64,000 bases of DNA from Paramoeba atlantica. Its lineage: Eukaryota > Discosea. Below, piece after piece: positions 19,776 through 29,960 of the stretch. Under the pieces are notes generated by a model. That model had not been told where the DNA came from. It did no database searches and worked only from the letters and a program-made list of their open reading frames with translations. Location: assembly GCA_977017575.1 (NCBI GenBank), contig CDRNVI010000020.1, forward strand, positions 1 through 64,000. The letters run 5' to 3'. The translations under genes were made by a program, and so were the position numbers. Position 1 is the stretch's first letter. Every line of letters starts with the position of its first letter.

Positions 19776-22523
19776 ACTCTTGGCGTAAAGGCTGGAGTTG
19801 GAATCAATTTGGATTTTGCCTGTAACCAATCGTTACTGCCTTTCTCACTGCATGCTTTGAGGCGGGGTGCAATTTCTGCATCTCCTTCCGTCAGTTCTTT
19901 GTATACCTTTAGGTTGTGCATCTTCTCAGTTACTTCTTCATCGTTTGTAATTCTTTCTGCTGAGTAATTTTCTGCTTCACGTGTTAAACGAGCTGAATTA
20001 GAATTAGGGCGCTCAAGGGAAACACGCAAAGACGATTCATACGCAGCATTACGGATCTGAGATGACGAAGGTAACCCTAGCCCTCCTTTCTTCAGAGGAA
20101 GGCGACACCACGATACCACCTTATCACTTATATTTCCGAGCCATTTCTGCAGCACTCCCTCGACTTCGTTGTCGAAATTCAGACAGAGTTTCTCGGTGGC
20201 TTCCGGCGTGTGAACACGCATATGAAATCTGTGCCGAATGTTTACACATTTCGATAGCAAGAGCAGCGAAATGTTATTCATCCCCATCGTCTTTAACCTG
20301 CCAAAGATTGTTTCGTGATCCCCAAGCTTTTGTAACAACCTTTCGCTAATGATATCATCATTTCCTATGTAGGCCCCCAAAACTTTTAGAGCTGCGTTTT
20401 CAGTTCTAACACCTTCTTCCGCAAGCTCTACTGGGATCACCACGCCATGTAGTCCTCCATACCAAATACACTTATGTTTCGCCATGGTAACTCGCTTTTC
20501 CTTGAAGAGCTCGTTTAACAGCAGAAACGCCTCCGTCAGCGCTTTTTTATCCTCTGAAACCAAATTTATATCATCGACGAAATCCACGCCGCGGGGCATA
20601 AAAAATAACATGTATCGAATAGTAAACAAAGAAACAACTAAAATGTATCTGATTGCTCACAAGCCCTATTTCCCAATCTCAAAACATAACATCAACATTA
20701 AACTGTAAATAATATGTTCTCACGACAATTTTAGGGCTGCAAACATACATGTCACTGTCACTCTGTTAACGGGGTTCCCCCCACCGGAACCCTCGACCAA
20801 ATGGCTGGGGGCTCGGTGGGCGGGCACAAAAACTTTTGAAACGTAAGTAGAAAAAATAGCCTACCAAGAATATAAAGAATGAATAATGAAATTACAACAC
20901 TATTTGAAACAAATCATAATTTGAAGAAATTATGAAATCCACGGCGAGGGCATCCGGACATTAACATAATCAAATCACGAATATGATAAAGTAAAGAAGT
21001 ATCTAATTGAAAACATAGTTTATGTTGAACGTCTACTTCTCGTTATGCTATGGTTCCTCTTATGATGCTAGTAGATTTCTCCTATTGCTGAATAACGCGC
21101 GCTGTATAAATATTCAAAAAGGGGCCCTGGTACCACACAATTAAACTCAGAATGTTGAAGAAAAGGGAATACTTTGTGAAGGGGCTTAGCCCCCCACGCT
21201 CCGCAGCCGTGGCTGGGGGTTGGTGGGTGGGCTTCGAAAACGTGTAAATAAACTTTGAAGAATAGCCTTCACACAACACAAAATCAACAAACAGAACAAT
21301 ATTTCTACCAGAAACAATACATACATATTATCAATAATTTCACTTGAAATGTAATCATATAAAAGCTTAAAATACAGCGCGTACAATGCCCGCCGGCCAC
21401 GTAAGTAAATAGCCCTCGCCTAAATTTCTTACCGTAAACTTTTAGTGCCCCGAAGGGCCAAGCAGGCATAAACAACTCCCTGCCCCGCGGCTAAATTTCC
21501 AAACGTGGACTATTAGTATGCAAACACCTTAATTTGCGGGAATTGTGCAGCGATGGTTTCCAGGATAGGTTGCATGAACGTACAAAAATACAGCGTTGAT
21601 AACGGGGAACCCTGTCGCACTCCAGTTGAGCTGAGTATGGTATCAACGAGCTCTCCGTCTTTACCATAGTAGAGAAGCTCAGATGGCTCCGCGTACTCTG
21701 TGTGGAAAAATCTTCTAAAGGGGCTTAAAGTGCACATGCCAAAAACTGTTTTTGCCATGTCACCATGCGTAGGCGAGTTAAAGGCGTTGGCAAGATCGAT
21801 GGACAGAATTGATTTGCCTTCACCGTAGTGCTGTCGTAGACGGTGTATGACTTTCTCGCATCCGGATTCCACTGAAACTCCAAACTGTAGTGGCGAGAAC
21901 AATTTTTCGAGTGTGTGCTCATGTCTTGCAACCAAAATGATACCCGCTAGCTTGACAAAGACTTCCCCAACGCATATCGGTCTAACTCCGTTGTTTTGCT
22001 TTGGTAACGCCACTAGACGAACACGTTTGAGCCTATTCATGACTTGTTTCGACAGAAAACCATTAATTAGATCCGCAAACATATGGCACATTGACACGCA
22101 ACAAATTTCATCGTCCAGCAAAAGCCGAATAATTCCATCTGTGGTGCCAGTTGGGCCGGGGGCAGATCCTTTGGCTAATCGCCGTCCTGCAGCTCTCAAT
22201 TCTTCAGTCGATAGGATGGCAATTTCAGGAGAATCGGGCGGAAGATCGAAAGTATCCCAGTTTTGAGGATGTAGATCCCGCAACTTTTGGCATATTTCTT
22301 GATCATTTAGCGTGTGCTTTTGAACCTTTTGGTCCAAGACTTTTGCTGCCTTGGATACGCATCCTTCAATGACTAGCCGTGTGGCTTTTTTTATGGCTCG
22401 AGCATCTACTCTTTGTTCCTCTACTTCAGATGTTTGTGGAGTGTTGCTTTCTGGTGTAAGTCGCGTGCGTCTTTTCCGCGTCGACATTGGTGGATTGTCA
22501 ATGTCAGTGCAACAAATTGTCAT
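19776..22523 (-). CDS. C-type LINE C4, helical domain to C-terminal region
   Basis: From 22523 the ORF encodes the pre-RT helical domain (ARAIKKATRLVIEGCVSKAA), RT blocks (SAPGPTGTTDGIIRLLLDDE; NGVRPICVGE; LSIDLANAFNSP; GVRQGSPLSTLYFC) and the active site, split by a SIRE-like insertion between KVFAY and VDDINL. The rest (20579-19776) continues through KVLGAYIGND to IPTPAFT, where the VIPER-like element begins. Without the insertion, the reading frame across YVDD is exact. The 5' end is truncated near 22523, next to two to three short repeats of TTGTTGC(A/G)CTGAGTATGA. The knuckle and RLE are missing. Confidence 0.85.
20580..21516 (+). mobile_element. SIRE-like non-coding element inside the RT active-site motif of LINE C4
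   Basis: The element starts AAATCCACGCCGCGGGGC and ends GCCCCGCGGCTAAATTT...ACTATTAG. The ten bases GCCGCGGGGC and GCCCCGCGGC are exact complements, so the ends can pair. Only one base (G) is shared at the two junctions, so there is no real target duplication. Own length is 426 bp once the nested 511-bp element is excluded. It contains the G-rich GGGGGCTCGGTGGGCGGGC block and the UUCG hairpin also found in VIPER-like repeats. It looks whole. Confidence 0.75.
20935..21445 (+). mobile_element. Nested SIRE-like element
   Basis: It is inserted in the previous element at ATTATG/TGCCCC; the uninterrupted site is present at 7770-7975. It starts AAATCCACGGCGAGGGC and ends GCCCTCGCCTAAATTT...CTTTTAG; GGCGAGGGC and GCCCTCGCC are exact complements. 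It contains GGCTGGGGGTTGGTGGGTGG. It looks whole and is 511 bp. Confidence 0.75.
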
Positions 22524-22616
22524 ACTCAGTGCAACAAAATAATAATAATTGTCATACTCAGCGCAACAAAAGGTTAATTTCTACATAGTACACTTCATAT
22601 ACTAATTTCTACATAA

Positions 22617-22925
22617 TTGAGTTCATTCATGCCAAAGTACAGAAGATTATCTGAAAACAATCGCAAAGATATTCAAACGATGTTTGAAAGTGGCGCCACG
22701 AAGAGGGAAATTGCCCGATCGATTGATAAGTCCCCAAGTGCGGTATGTCGTGAGCTGGCACGCAACAGGAAAAGAGGTGGGCAATATCGTTCCAGACGTG
22801 CCCATCGTGTTGCCAAGAGACGACTGGTTAATAAAGGGACCAGACCACGTCTAATTCGAGCCAGTCTTGAAAAAAATGTAAAGACCCGTCTCCGAAAGCT
22901 TCACAGCCCGGAGCAGGTTGCTAAT
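22617..22925 (+). pseudogene. IS30-family transposase, N-terminal fragment
   Basis: The frame opens MPKYRRLSENNRKDIQTMFE, then SGATKREIARSIDKSPSAVC, RELARNRKRGGQYRSRRAH and LRKLHSPEQVANTL. This is the DNA-binding half of IS30-type transposases (homeodomain-like helix-turn-helix, RELxRN, Tyr-Arg-x-x-x-Ala). The catalytic DDE half is missing: after about residue 102 the frame runs into C/T-rich low-complexity sequence. The family is mainly bacterial. It sits between LINEs C4 and C5, far from the IS66 block, which argues that bacterial-type DNA really is interspersed in this genome. Confidence 0.65.
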
Positions 22926-23423
22926 ACACTTGTTGTCGGCTCATTTATCCCTTTCCCACTTCCTCTTTACTCACTAACCCATTACCCGTTTTCCCCTTAC
23001 CTGCTTTTCCCCTTACTGTCCCCTTATCCACTTTCCCCTTTTCCCATGTTTCCATAAAATATCAGACTCTCGTAAACAATATAAAAACAAGCCCGCATGG
23101 CACTCATCCTAGTTATTTAGTACCTTGTTATATATGTATTTGGTACCGGATGGTGCCTCCATCAAAACAAAATCAGTCAATCGCAGAGGAGGAGAGAAGA
23201 GAGGAACGGATGTATCCTCCTTAAAGGAGGACTTTATCCTTAAAGTCTCAAAAAGGACGGATCCCCTTTTCCTTTTGTTATTGCTATTCCGTATCTTTGC
23301 TTTACGTATTCGAGTTTGGAAAAAAAACAAAAAGGGGTGAATTAAACAAACGTTTGGTATTCAGACAGGCGCTAGCTGGATCGGTAATATTAATATTCGT
23401 TGCATTAATCAGCTGCTACTTGT
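22926..23423. other. Non-coding stretch: C/T-rich tract, covarying hairpin, LINE C5 3' UTR
   Basis: 22930-23060 is rich in CCCTTT-type repeats. A copy of the covarying hairpin lies at 23099-23157 (outer stem GGCAC-CATCC with GGATG-GTGCC, inner GTACC/GGTAC). The remainder to 23423 is probably the 3' UTR of LINE C5; no gene is supported. Confidence 0.5.
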
Positions 23424-26400
23424 TTATTGTTGGAGTTCTCCCAGCCATTGAGTTGGTGTCATGTACTTTCTCAGTTGATTAGCTACTGTGTAGGCGTTCA
23501 TCTTTTCAATCTCTAGCTGAAACTCTTCCTTGACTTCATTGACATTTCTTTCTGACCGTTTCGCTAAGCATTCCAACAATCGCCTGGTATTTTGATGGAG
23601 TTGTCCGAACTCTGTAACCGCCAGGCAACTAAATTCCTGCGTTGAAATACCCTTTTCCACCACATACTTCGTGTTCTTTCTTTCCAGAGCATTCTGCATC
23701 AGTTGTTCAGGAGTTGATTTTATGTGGCTTGGTGCACATGTGTGTACTACCGTTAAGTCGTATAGCACCTCTCCGATGGTAAGCCACATGATCCCAAGGT
23801 CAGGTCCTGATCTTATGCGTCGCGCTTTACAGGGATGGTTCTCAACTGCTTCATCCGAGATGGAGGCCTTGCATTTCGTGCAGTAGAATGATGTATGAAC
23901 TCTTGGTTCGAGCACGTGCGGCAGACCGGCTTTCGCGCACAATTCCCCAAGGAACCGAATAAGATGTGTGTGCTTTCTTGTAGCATTAACTCCAGAGCAT
24001 TGTGTACATCCGGCTACGTGGTGCAGGGCGTTGCTTGCAGACAGTTCGGTTGAGCATCCAGGGCATGGAATGAGGTCTAGCATTTCGGGGGGCGTGCAAC
24101 CCAGGCGCATCATGACACTATATCTGAAGAGATAGGGGTTCACATAGTTGCTCGTGGAGTGCAGATGGTTGTGGGAATTTGTCGTGCGATCGAGTATATC
24201 ATTCAGTTTTTTGTTTCTTCGCAGTTCAGCGGCGATCATTTTTCTCCCCTGATTGCTTTCGTAGCCATCTTGCTCGCTGTTGATTTGTTTTCTGGCAGCA
24301 CTGAAATCTTCTTAGTGTGTTTCGATTTCTCCACCGGAGCGTTAAGGGATTTTCCTTGCTCTTCAATGGATCGACGAGACGCACTGTAGAAGTATTTGTG
24401 CTTCAAGCATGATGGTGTTAAGCCGAGTCCTCCGAGTTTTTCGGGCAATGAAGTTAGCCTTAATGAATCTCCTCTTGCCTGAAACCAATGGGAAACTATA
24501 TTGCCGATTTCTGTATCAAATTGTTGCGCCAGTTCCAAAGAGGCGTCGGGTTTATGCACTCGGATGTGGTAGTCTTGTCTGGGGTTAGTACACTTTTGCA
24601 GAATAGCGAGGGAGAGATTGCTGGGACCCATACGATAAAGTCGCCGAAACAGACATTTGTGTTTTTCTAGCTTGCGAACCAGGAGGTTGCTGACGATCTG
24701 ATCGTTTCCAATGTACGCGCCCAAGATTTTGATAGTCTCATGCGTTGCACTCATTCCCAGATCTTGCAGCGACTGCGGGGTTTGCTCTTGATTGTATGCT
24801 GAGTCGCTCGCTTTTTTGAACCATTCACATTTTGAGAAGTTGACCTTCAGGCCCAAATCGTTTGATGCTTCGCGTAGGTGGAGGAATGCGGCTTCGAGCG
24901 TAGCTGGATCGCGGGAGGAGAGTGTAATATCATCCATGTACGCTCTTACCTTGACTTCTGGGAAGAGCTCTTCTATGTCTTTCAGGGAATCCTGGATGAG
25001 GGCGCAGAAGTACAGTGATGAGAGCGCTGATCCTTGTCGTACTCCTGAGGTACTTTTTATCGTAGAATGTAGAGTGTCGTTCGCAAAGAAGCGAAGATCT
25101 GATGGAGACTCTAGGGCAAATAGTCGCATGAAGGGTTTGAAGATATTGCACTTCTTCAGGGCGTCGTAGATTGATTGTCGTGTAGGTGTGTTGTAGGCAT
25201 TCGCGTAATCAACTGCTAGGATGGTGTATCCCTCCTCATATTCTTTTGCTATGGTGTGAACTATTCCTTCGCATGCGTTTCTTTGCAGGACACGGCGTTG
25301 AACCGGATGGAAAAAGTCTTTAATCTTTTCTTCGTGTCTTTGGAGGAGAATCGTACCACACACTTTTAAGAGCGTTTCTCCTACTGCGATCGGGCGTACT
25401 CCGTTCATGGGTTTGTTCAGGGCCAAAAGTCGGCATCTTGTTAATCTCGTTCGGACTGTTTCGCATACCTCCCCGTTTATTACATCGCGTATCATGTGAG
25501 ATAGAGCTGTCGATGATTCTTCGTCACTGGCAAGGAGATGCAACATGCTTTCGCTTAAGCCTGTAGGTCCCGGGGCCGCTCCTGGTGCAAGTTTGCTTAT
25601 TGCCGATATAACCTCGTGTTTTTCGACCACGCCAATCTGAGGAAAGTCGGATGTTGTGGCTAAGGGGGGTGTTCCTTCTGGGTGTAGTTGTCTTAGCTTT
25701 TTGACTTTTTCGTCCATGCTTAGGGTTGAGTCTAGATATACGTTGTCAAGAATGCGTGTCGCTTTACTGATGTTGCTCGCTCGAGCATTTTTCAAGGCAT
25801 TTCGGATGGATCTGCGGTCTACCTCCATTTCTTCTTTTTCCCCTTGTGACATTGATTCCCATTCGACGTGTTGTAGTTTCTGCTTCCTTGGGGCGCTCTG
25901 TTTTCTTGTGACTGCTTGTTGCACCGTTGCTAGGGATTCGCGTGGCGCGTTCAAAAATTTGTGCCACATGGCTGTCTTCTCCGACGTCAACTGAAGTTTG
26001 GGGTAGTTTCGAATGATTGCCCGAAAGATTGCTATCACGTGTACTGCGAAACCTGGGTCGATGTGGGCGAGAGACGGCAGAGGGTCTAGATCGTTGCCCA
26101 TGTCTGTTTCCGGAACGTCAGGGATCTCGATTTCGTGCATTGCATTCATTGGAATTCTTGTTAACTCCGTTGCTCGTAGGTCGTGTATCTCAATCTTGTA
26201 GGAGGATGGGAGATGCAAATTCCGCTTGGACCCTCCCCGTTCGCTGGTGCATACTGGACCTTTGATGATGATGATGTATTGGGCCTTTTGACTCCGAAAA
26301 GTTATGGCCCCTCAACTCCCCAAACGGGCAGTCCGAATACGTCTTGCGACGTATCCGGAGAGCCAGCCATAGCAAGCTACGGCTGACCTCCGCTTGGAGA

Positions 26401-27570
26401 GGAGTTAGGTTACAGCTAGGGAGGTGGGGTGCGCTATACCCCTGCGCCTTAGGTAATGCAAATAAGGCGCCCCTTGACCAAAAAAAACCACTCTATCTTT
26501 TGAGGGTGGATAAAAAAAACACAAACACATTCCAAAGATTAGCCCGAATGGCACCCACCCTAGTTTCTTAGTACCTTGTTATATTCGGTACCGGGCGGTG
26601 CCACCCATTCTACGTTGCCAGAATGACATCCACCCTAATTATTTAGTGCCTCGTTTTACTGGCACCGGGTAGTGTCATCCATATTGTATTCATCGTATTC
26701 ACCCTAGTTCTTTAGCGTCTTGTTATGCGACGCCGGGTGAGTTAGCTCGGGAAGCTGGGATCGCTAAGTCCCATCATCCGACATAAGCCGGGTGCCCTGA
26801 CTTAGGATGCCCTGACATAAGCCGGATGCCCTGACTACTGGACCTTTACGCGTACATTTCCCCTTCTTGACCATCTTGCAATCACTTCGCCCGTCGACTG
26901 ATACAAGGTTTCTGTGTTCCTAAACTTCCAATTAACCATGCATTTCGTTCCCTTTCCCCAAGAGCGAATCGTACGGTGAATTTGGTCTGGTGCTTTTTGA
27001 AAATCCGTGTGCGTGTCGTTCTCGTCGGCTGACATATCTGCGTCTCCCCCGTGATCTTCGCTATCCGTTGCCATGTCGGACATGGTGCTTTCTATCGATG
27101 TGGTGCTGGCGTCCGAATTCTCAGATGAGTCAGATACGGTTTCCTTGCGTTGTGGGATTCTTCCAGTGCATTTTATCTGCTTTGATGGTGGTGGTTTAAG
27201 TTTTCTCTCGTGTTTGAACCCGAGTGTGGGCTAGATTTGATTCGAATAGCGTCTTGTGCCTGACTTGAATTGTGAGATGCTCTGGGTCGCAGCTGCATTC
27301 CGTTTGAAAGCTTCTTTATGACTGGAGGTTCCTGCGTTTTAGAGGCCGTCACACTGAAATACCTGTCCTCTTCGTCTCGATACTTATCGCATCCTTGATC
27401 CGGCGTTGTGTCTACACCTATCTCTTCCACGACGCGTGTTAGTTTCTCGTTCCACTCTTTCGATGTGTGTGCGGGTATGGCTGTTGTATAAAGCAAATCG
27501 TTGTATGTACTTGGCTTGTTGTTCGTGAGTTTTTCGTTAGCGGCAAATTGGTTCCATCATCCGAGTTCAT
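23424..27570 (-). CDS. C-type LINE C5, almost full length
   Basis: The N-terminus keeps the WNQFAANEKL..STYNDLLYTTAIPAH motif also found in zinc-finger LINEs (about 27550-27470). Then come an acidic linker, the beta-rich domain (KCMVNWKFRN; STGEVIARWSRRGNVRVKVQ) and, after a SINE-like insertion, its end (YAPANGEGPSG). The helical domain, RT (GAAPGPTGLSESML; AYMDDITLSS) and thumb follow to 24236, then knuckle CPGC..HHVAGCTQCSG..RKH and RLE SGPDLGIMW..YDLTVVH..RKNTKY to the stop at 23424. I see about three frame changes (near 27175, 26220 and 24236). The 5' end is lost near 27570, and no SL is present. Confidence 0.85.
26264..26835 (-). mobile_element. SINE-like retroposon with three covarying hairpins
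   Basis: The 572-bp element is flanked by a 12-bp target duplication AAAGGTCCAGTA (26252-26263 and 26836-26847, minus-strand sense) and ends in a short ATC-repeat tail (CATCATCATC). Its removal with one duplicate restores the LINE C5 reading frame exactly. The 5' part has degenerate GTCAGGGCA-CCGGCTTATG repeats. The middle has three hairpins of the family (26701-26738, 26624-26677, 26550-26602). The 3' part has further stems such as GCCGTAGC/GCTATGGC. No tRNA-like A or B box is recognisable. It would depend on LINE enzymes. Confidence 0.75.
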
Positions 27571-27877
27571 GCCTTTTTTTTTTCCATGCAAAAAAAACAT
27601 CTCGGAGCCATTTCTCCCATGAAATCCTATAAGCTCTCACAGCAGGAAGTCACGTAGGATAATGAGAAATGAGAAATGTTCACCTTCCCCCCTTCTCTCA
27701 ATTTTCGAAGAGAAACTATCCCAAAAATGATATTACAATGTATATATTGTATTCTATTCTTTTGAATACTTTATATCCTTAATGTTATGTTATGTTATGT
27801 TATGTGTTCAGGTTAATACAAAAAAAACGTTTATAATAATACCAAAGATTTCTAATAGACCGAAACTAAAAACCTGT
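27571..27877. other. Non-coding stretch with (ATGTT)n
   Basis: It contains a T/A tract near 27573-27597, a short TTATG pentanucleotide array at about 27783-27805, and the presumed 3' UTR of LINE C6. Nothing else is seen. Confidence 0.5.
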
Positions 27878-28580
27878 TCAGAGGCCCGGTTCCTGAGATG
27901 TCTCCTGCGTTAGATAATTTTTCAGCTGGGAAAATACCACTGATCCGTTCAACTCTTGAAGGTGCAACGAAAATTCGTTCAAAGTTTTCCCTCTTTCAAG
28001 CCCACAGCAGTCCGCTAGCGTGTGCAGAAGGGTCTTGAGCCCTTGATGCATGGCGCCGCCGGAGAGGACTGGGATGCATTTAAAACGTTCCTGCGGAATC
28101 ATCCCCGATGCGACGTACGTATTATGTTTCCGTGCGATCGCATCCCTCATTAGGGCCCCACTCCCTCGCCGCAAGTTCGACGGCGCCAATTCATGGATTA
28201 CAGTGAGGTCGTAGAAGACTTCACCGGACGCCCAATATACGACTATATCAGGTCCGGACCGGTGAAGACTAGCATTTCGGCAGATCTGTTGGTGCTCACG
28301 TTTGCGCCAATGCGGGAACGACTCCCCGCAAGTGGAGCATTTGTAGGTCGTAAATTGTCGTGGCTCCCGCTCGCATGGTACCCCAGCCTTCATGCACAGA
28401 TCGTAAATTCTACGCACCAGCGCATCATGTTTCGTCGTGGCATTGTTTCCAGAGCACTGAACACATCCCGCTATGTGCGAGAGGGCTGACGAAGACTCAA
28501 GAATGACTCGACACCCCGGGCATTGTAAGTTTCCTGGAAGCCGCGGGTGACTGAGACCAAGACGAGATATAAGTGCCAAG
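27878..28580 (-). CDS. C-type LINE C6, C-terminal knuckle and endonuclease
   Basis: The 233 codons begin at the conserved SRLGLSHPRLP. They contain the knuckle CPGC..HIAGCVQCSG..KHD, CEREPRQFTTYKCSTC, and the RLE core SGPDIVVYWASG..FYDLTVIHE..RKHNTY, then the C-terminal Leu-rich tail, stop at 27878. RLEs of this PD-(D/E)xK type nick the target to start target-primed reverse transcription. The frame has no breaks. The upstream side joins a retroposon tail (AAC repeats) at about 28585, so the RT part is missing. Confidence 0.85.
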
Positions 28581-29167
28581 GTTGTTGTTGTTGTTGTTTA
28601 ACCCGTTTGGCCATGACTGGCTATGGGTTCAGAGTACACCCTAGTTATTTAGTGCTCGTGTGAAACGGCACCGGGTATCACCGTACTCCGTGGGTGGTAC
28701 GCTGTCAGTCGCGCACAGACTTTCCCAGAGGGATGCCGCACTCGCAGATAGACGAGCAATACCTGTCAGGTTGCGTGGCCTGACTCGTCATCCGTGACTT
28801 CAATGCCCGATGGATTCGCATCCTAGGGCAAAGAAGTAGTGGATCAGTCGTTATATGCTGTTCCACCACCAGGGATGACTCACGCTAGGGTGTGTGGAGC
28901 TTGCGAGGCTCTCTCACCAGCGGAGCTCGACCACAATGGAGCTCGACCAGTGCCCTTCACATTTTAATATAATATATACATTTGTAATAGAACTCTGCCA
29001 CGTCTTACATTGGGGCGGCAGCGAAGGCCCTCCTCACATCGTCAACCGGAAGGGTCAGGAGCCCTTCACCCATCGGTGATCCGAACCAAATCGACGACCG
29101 GAATCAAATAAGTGTTCGGGTCTCCAAAAGCCGAATAGTCGAGAGTGAAATTCCCTGCGATACACAA
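28581..29167 (-). other. Non-coding retroposon-like stretch with hairpin and (AAC)n tail
   Basis: Read on the minus strand it ends in an AAC repeat tail (28585-28601) preceded by CCATAGCCAGTCATGGCC and a hairpin of the covarying family (28634-28686, stem GTGC/GCAC, outer stem GTAC/GTAC). Upstream up to 29167 I see no gene and no target duplication. The tail and hairpin suggest a relative of the SINE-like element. Confidence 0.45.
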
Positions 29168-29960
29168 GTGAAGACGAATTCGCAAAAGATGAACCACGAC
29201 GATGCATCTGAAGTCGCACCATCCAAAGTTAGAGCACGAGAAACAAAGGAACGCGGAGCGATGCCGAAAACTCCGAAAGCATCCGAGACGACAGAAACGA
29301 AAGCAAAAGAACAGGAAGTGGAAATGTTGCCAGACCCGAAAGATCCACGATTCGAAGGTTACAAATGGGTCGGGAATGGGTACGTACACGACGTTTATGC
29401 TTTTGACATCTTTTCGGACACACCCGACACAACGTCGGCTCCAGCGCATGCTTTTTTTCCGAACAGTGAACTGCAAAATTTGCCGGAAACACCACAAACG
29501 CCCAGCTCTGAACGTTGCTTCTTAGATTGTATCTCAACACCTCGGAACGCAAACAGTACTTTCTCAGACTCTAACTCAACGTCCGATCCACCTCGCGAGC
29601 CTCCAAGCCCTCCTCAATTTCCGCTCGAAAAATCAGACGACGAAAGATTGGTTGTCTTATCAGAGGAAACCGGAACATCAGAAAATCAAGAAACAAAATC
29701 CGACACCCCCGAGGTGAATGCATTACCCCGGCCACTCGCGCCCAACGTCGACGTCCGAGAAGCTGTGAGATTTGTTGAGCAAAGTTCACTCGTCGTGCGA
29801 CCCGCCGACACTTCAGAAAACAAGGATGCAGACAGCATAATTTTCGTCGAGCATGCAGCATCTCATGACATTTGCGAAGACTTGCTAAACAATATCAATT
29901 CGGATTGTTCCGAATTGTGCATTGTTTTTTACAATTCAAGTAATTTGAATTTGGATTGCC
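29168..29960 (+). CDS. Hypothetical protein fragment
   Basis: This is an open plus-strand frame of about 264 codons. A charged N-terminal stretch (KTPKASETTETKAKEQEVEM) is followed by DPRFEGYKWVGNGYVHDVYA, a Pro/Ser/Thr-rich middle and an acidic C-terminal part. I do not recognise it. The last ~10 codons run antisense into LINE C7 and are not native, so the gene is cut at about 29960. The low-complexity acidic composition is like the linkers of LINE and gag-type proteins, but no domain supports that. Confidence 0.35.

Noticed and set aside
20580-21516. SIRE-like insertions as ordinary spliceosomal introns
   Set aside because: The ends are not GT-AG, and the copies in C4 and C10 lie in opposite orientation to the coding strand. 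Exact frame restoration is expected for any insertion without target duplication.
28634-28686. Hammerhead, twister or HDV-like ribozyme identity for the hairpin family
   Set aside because: I could not find the hammerhead core (CTGANGA with GAAA) or the other consensus elements. The fold is left unnamed.
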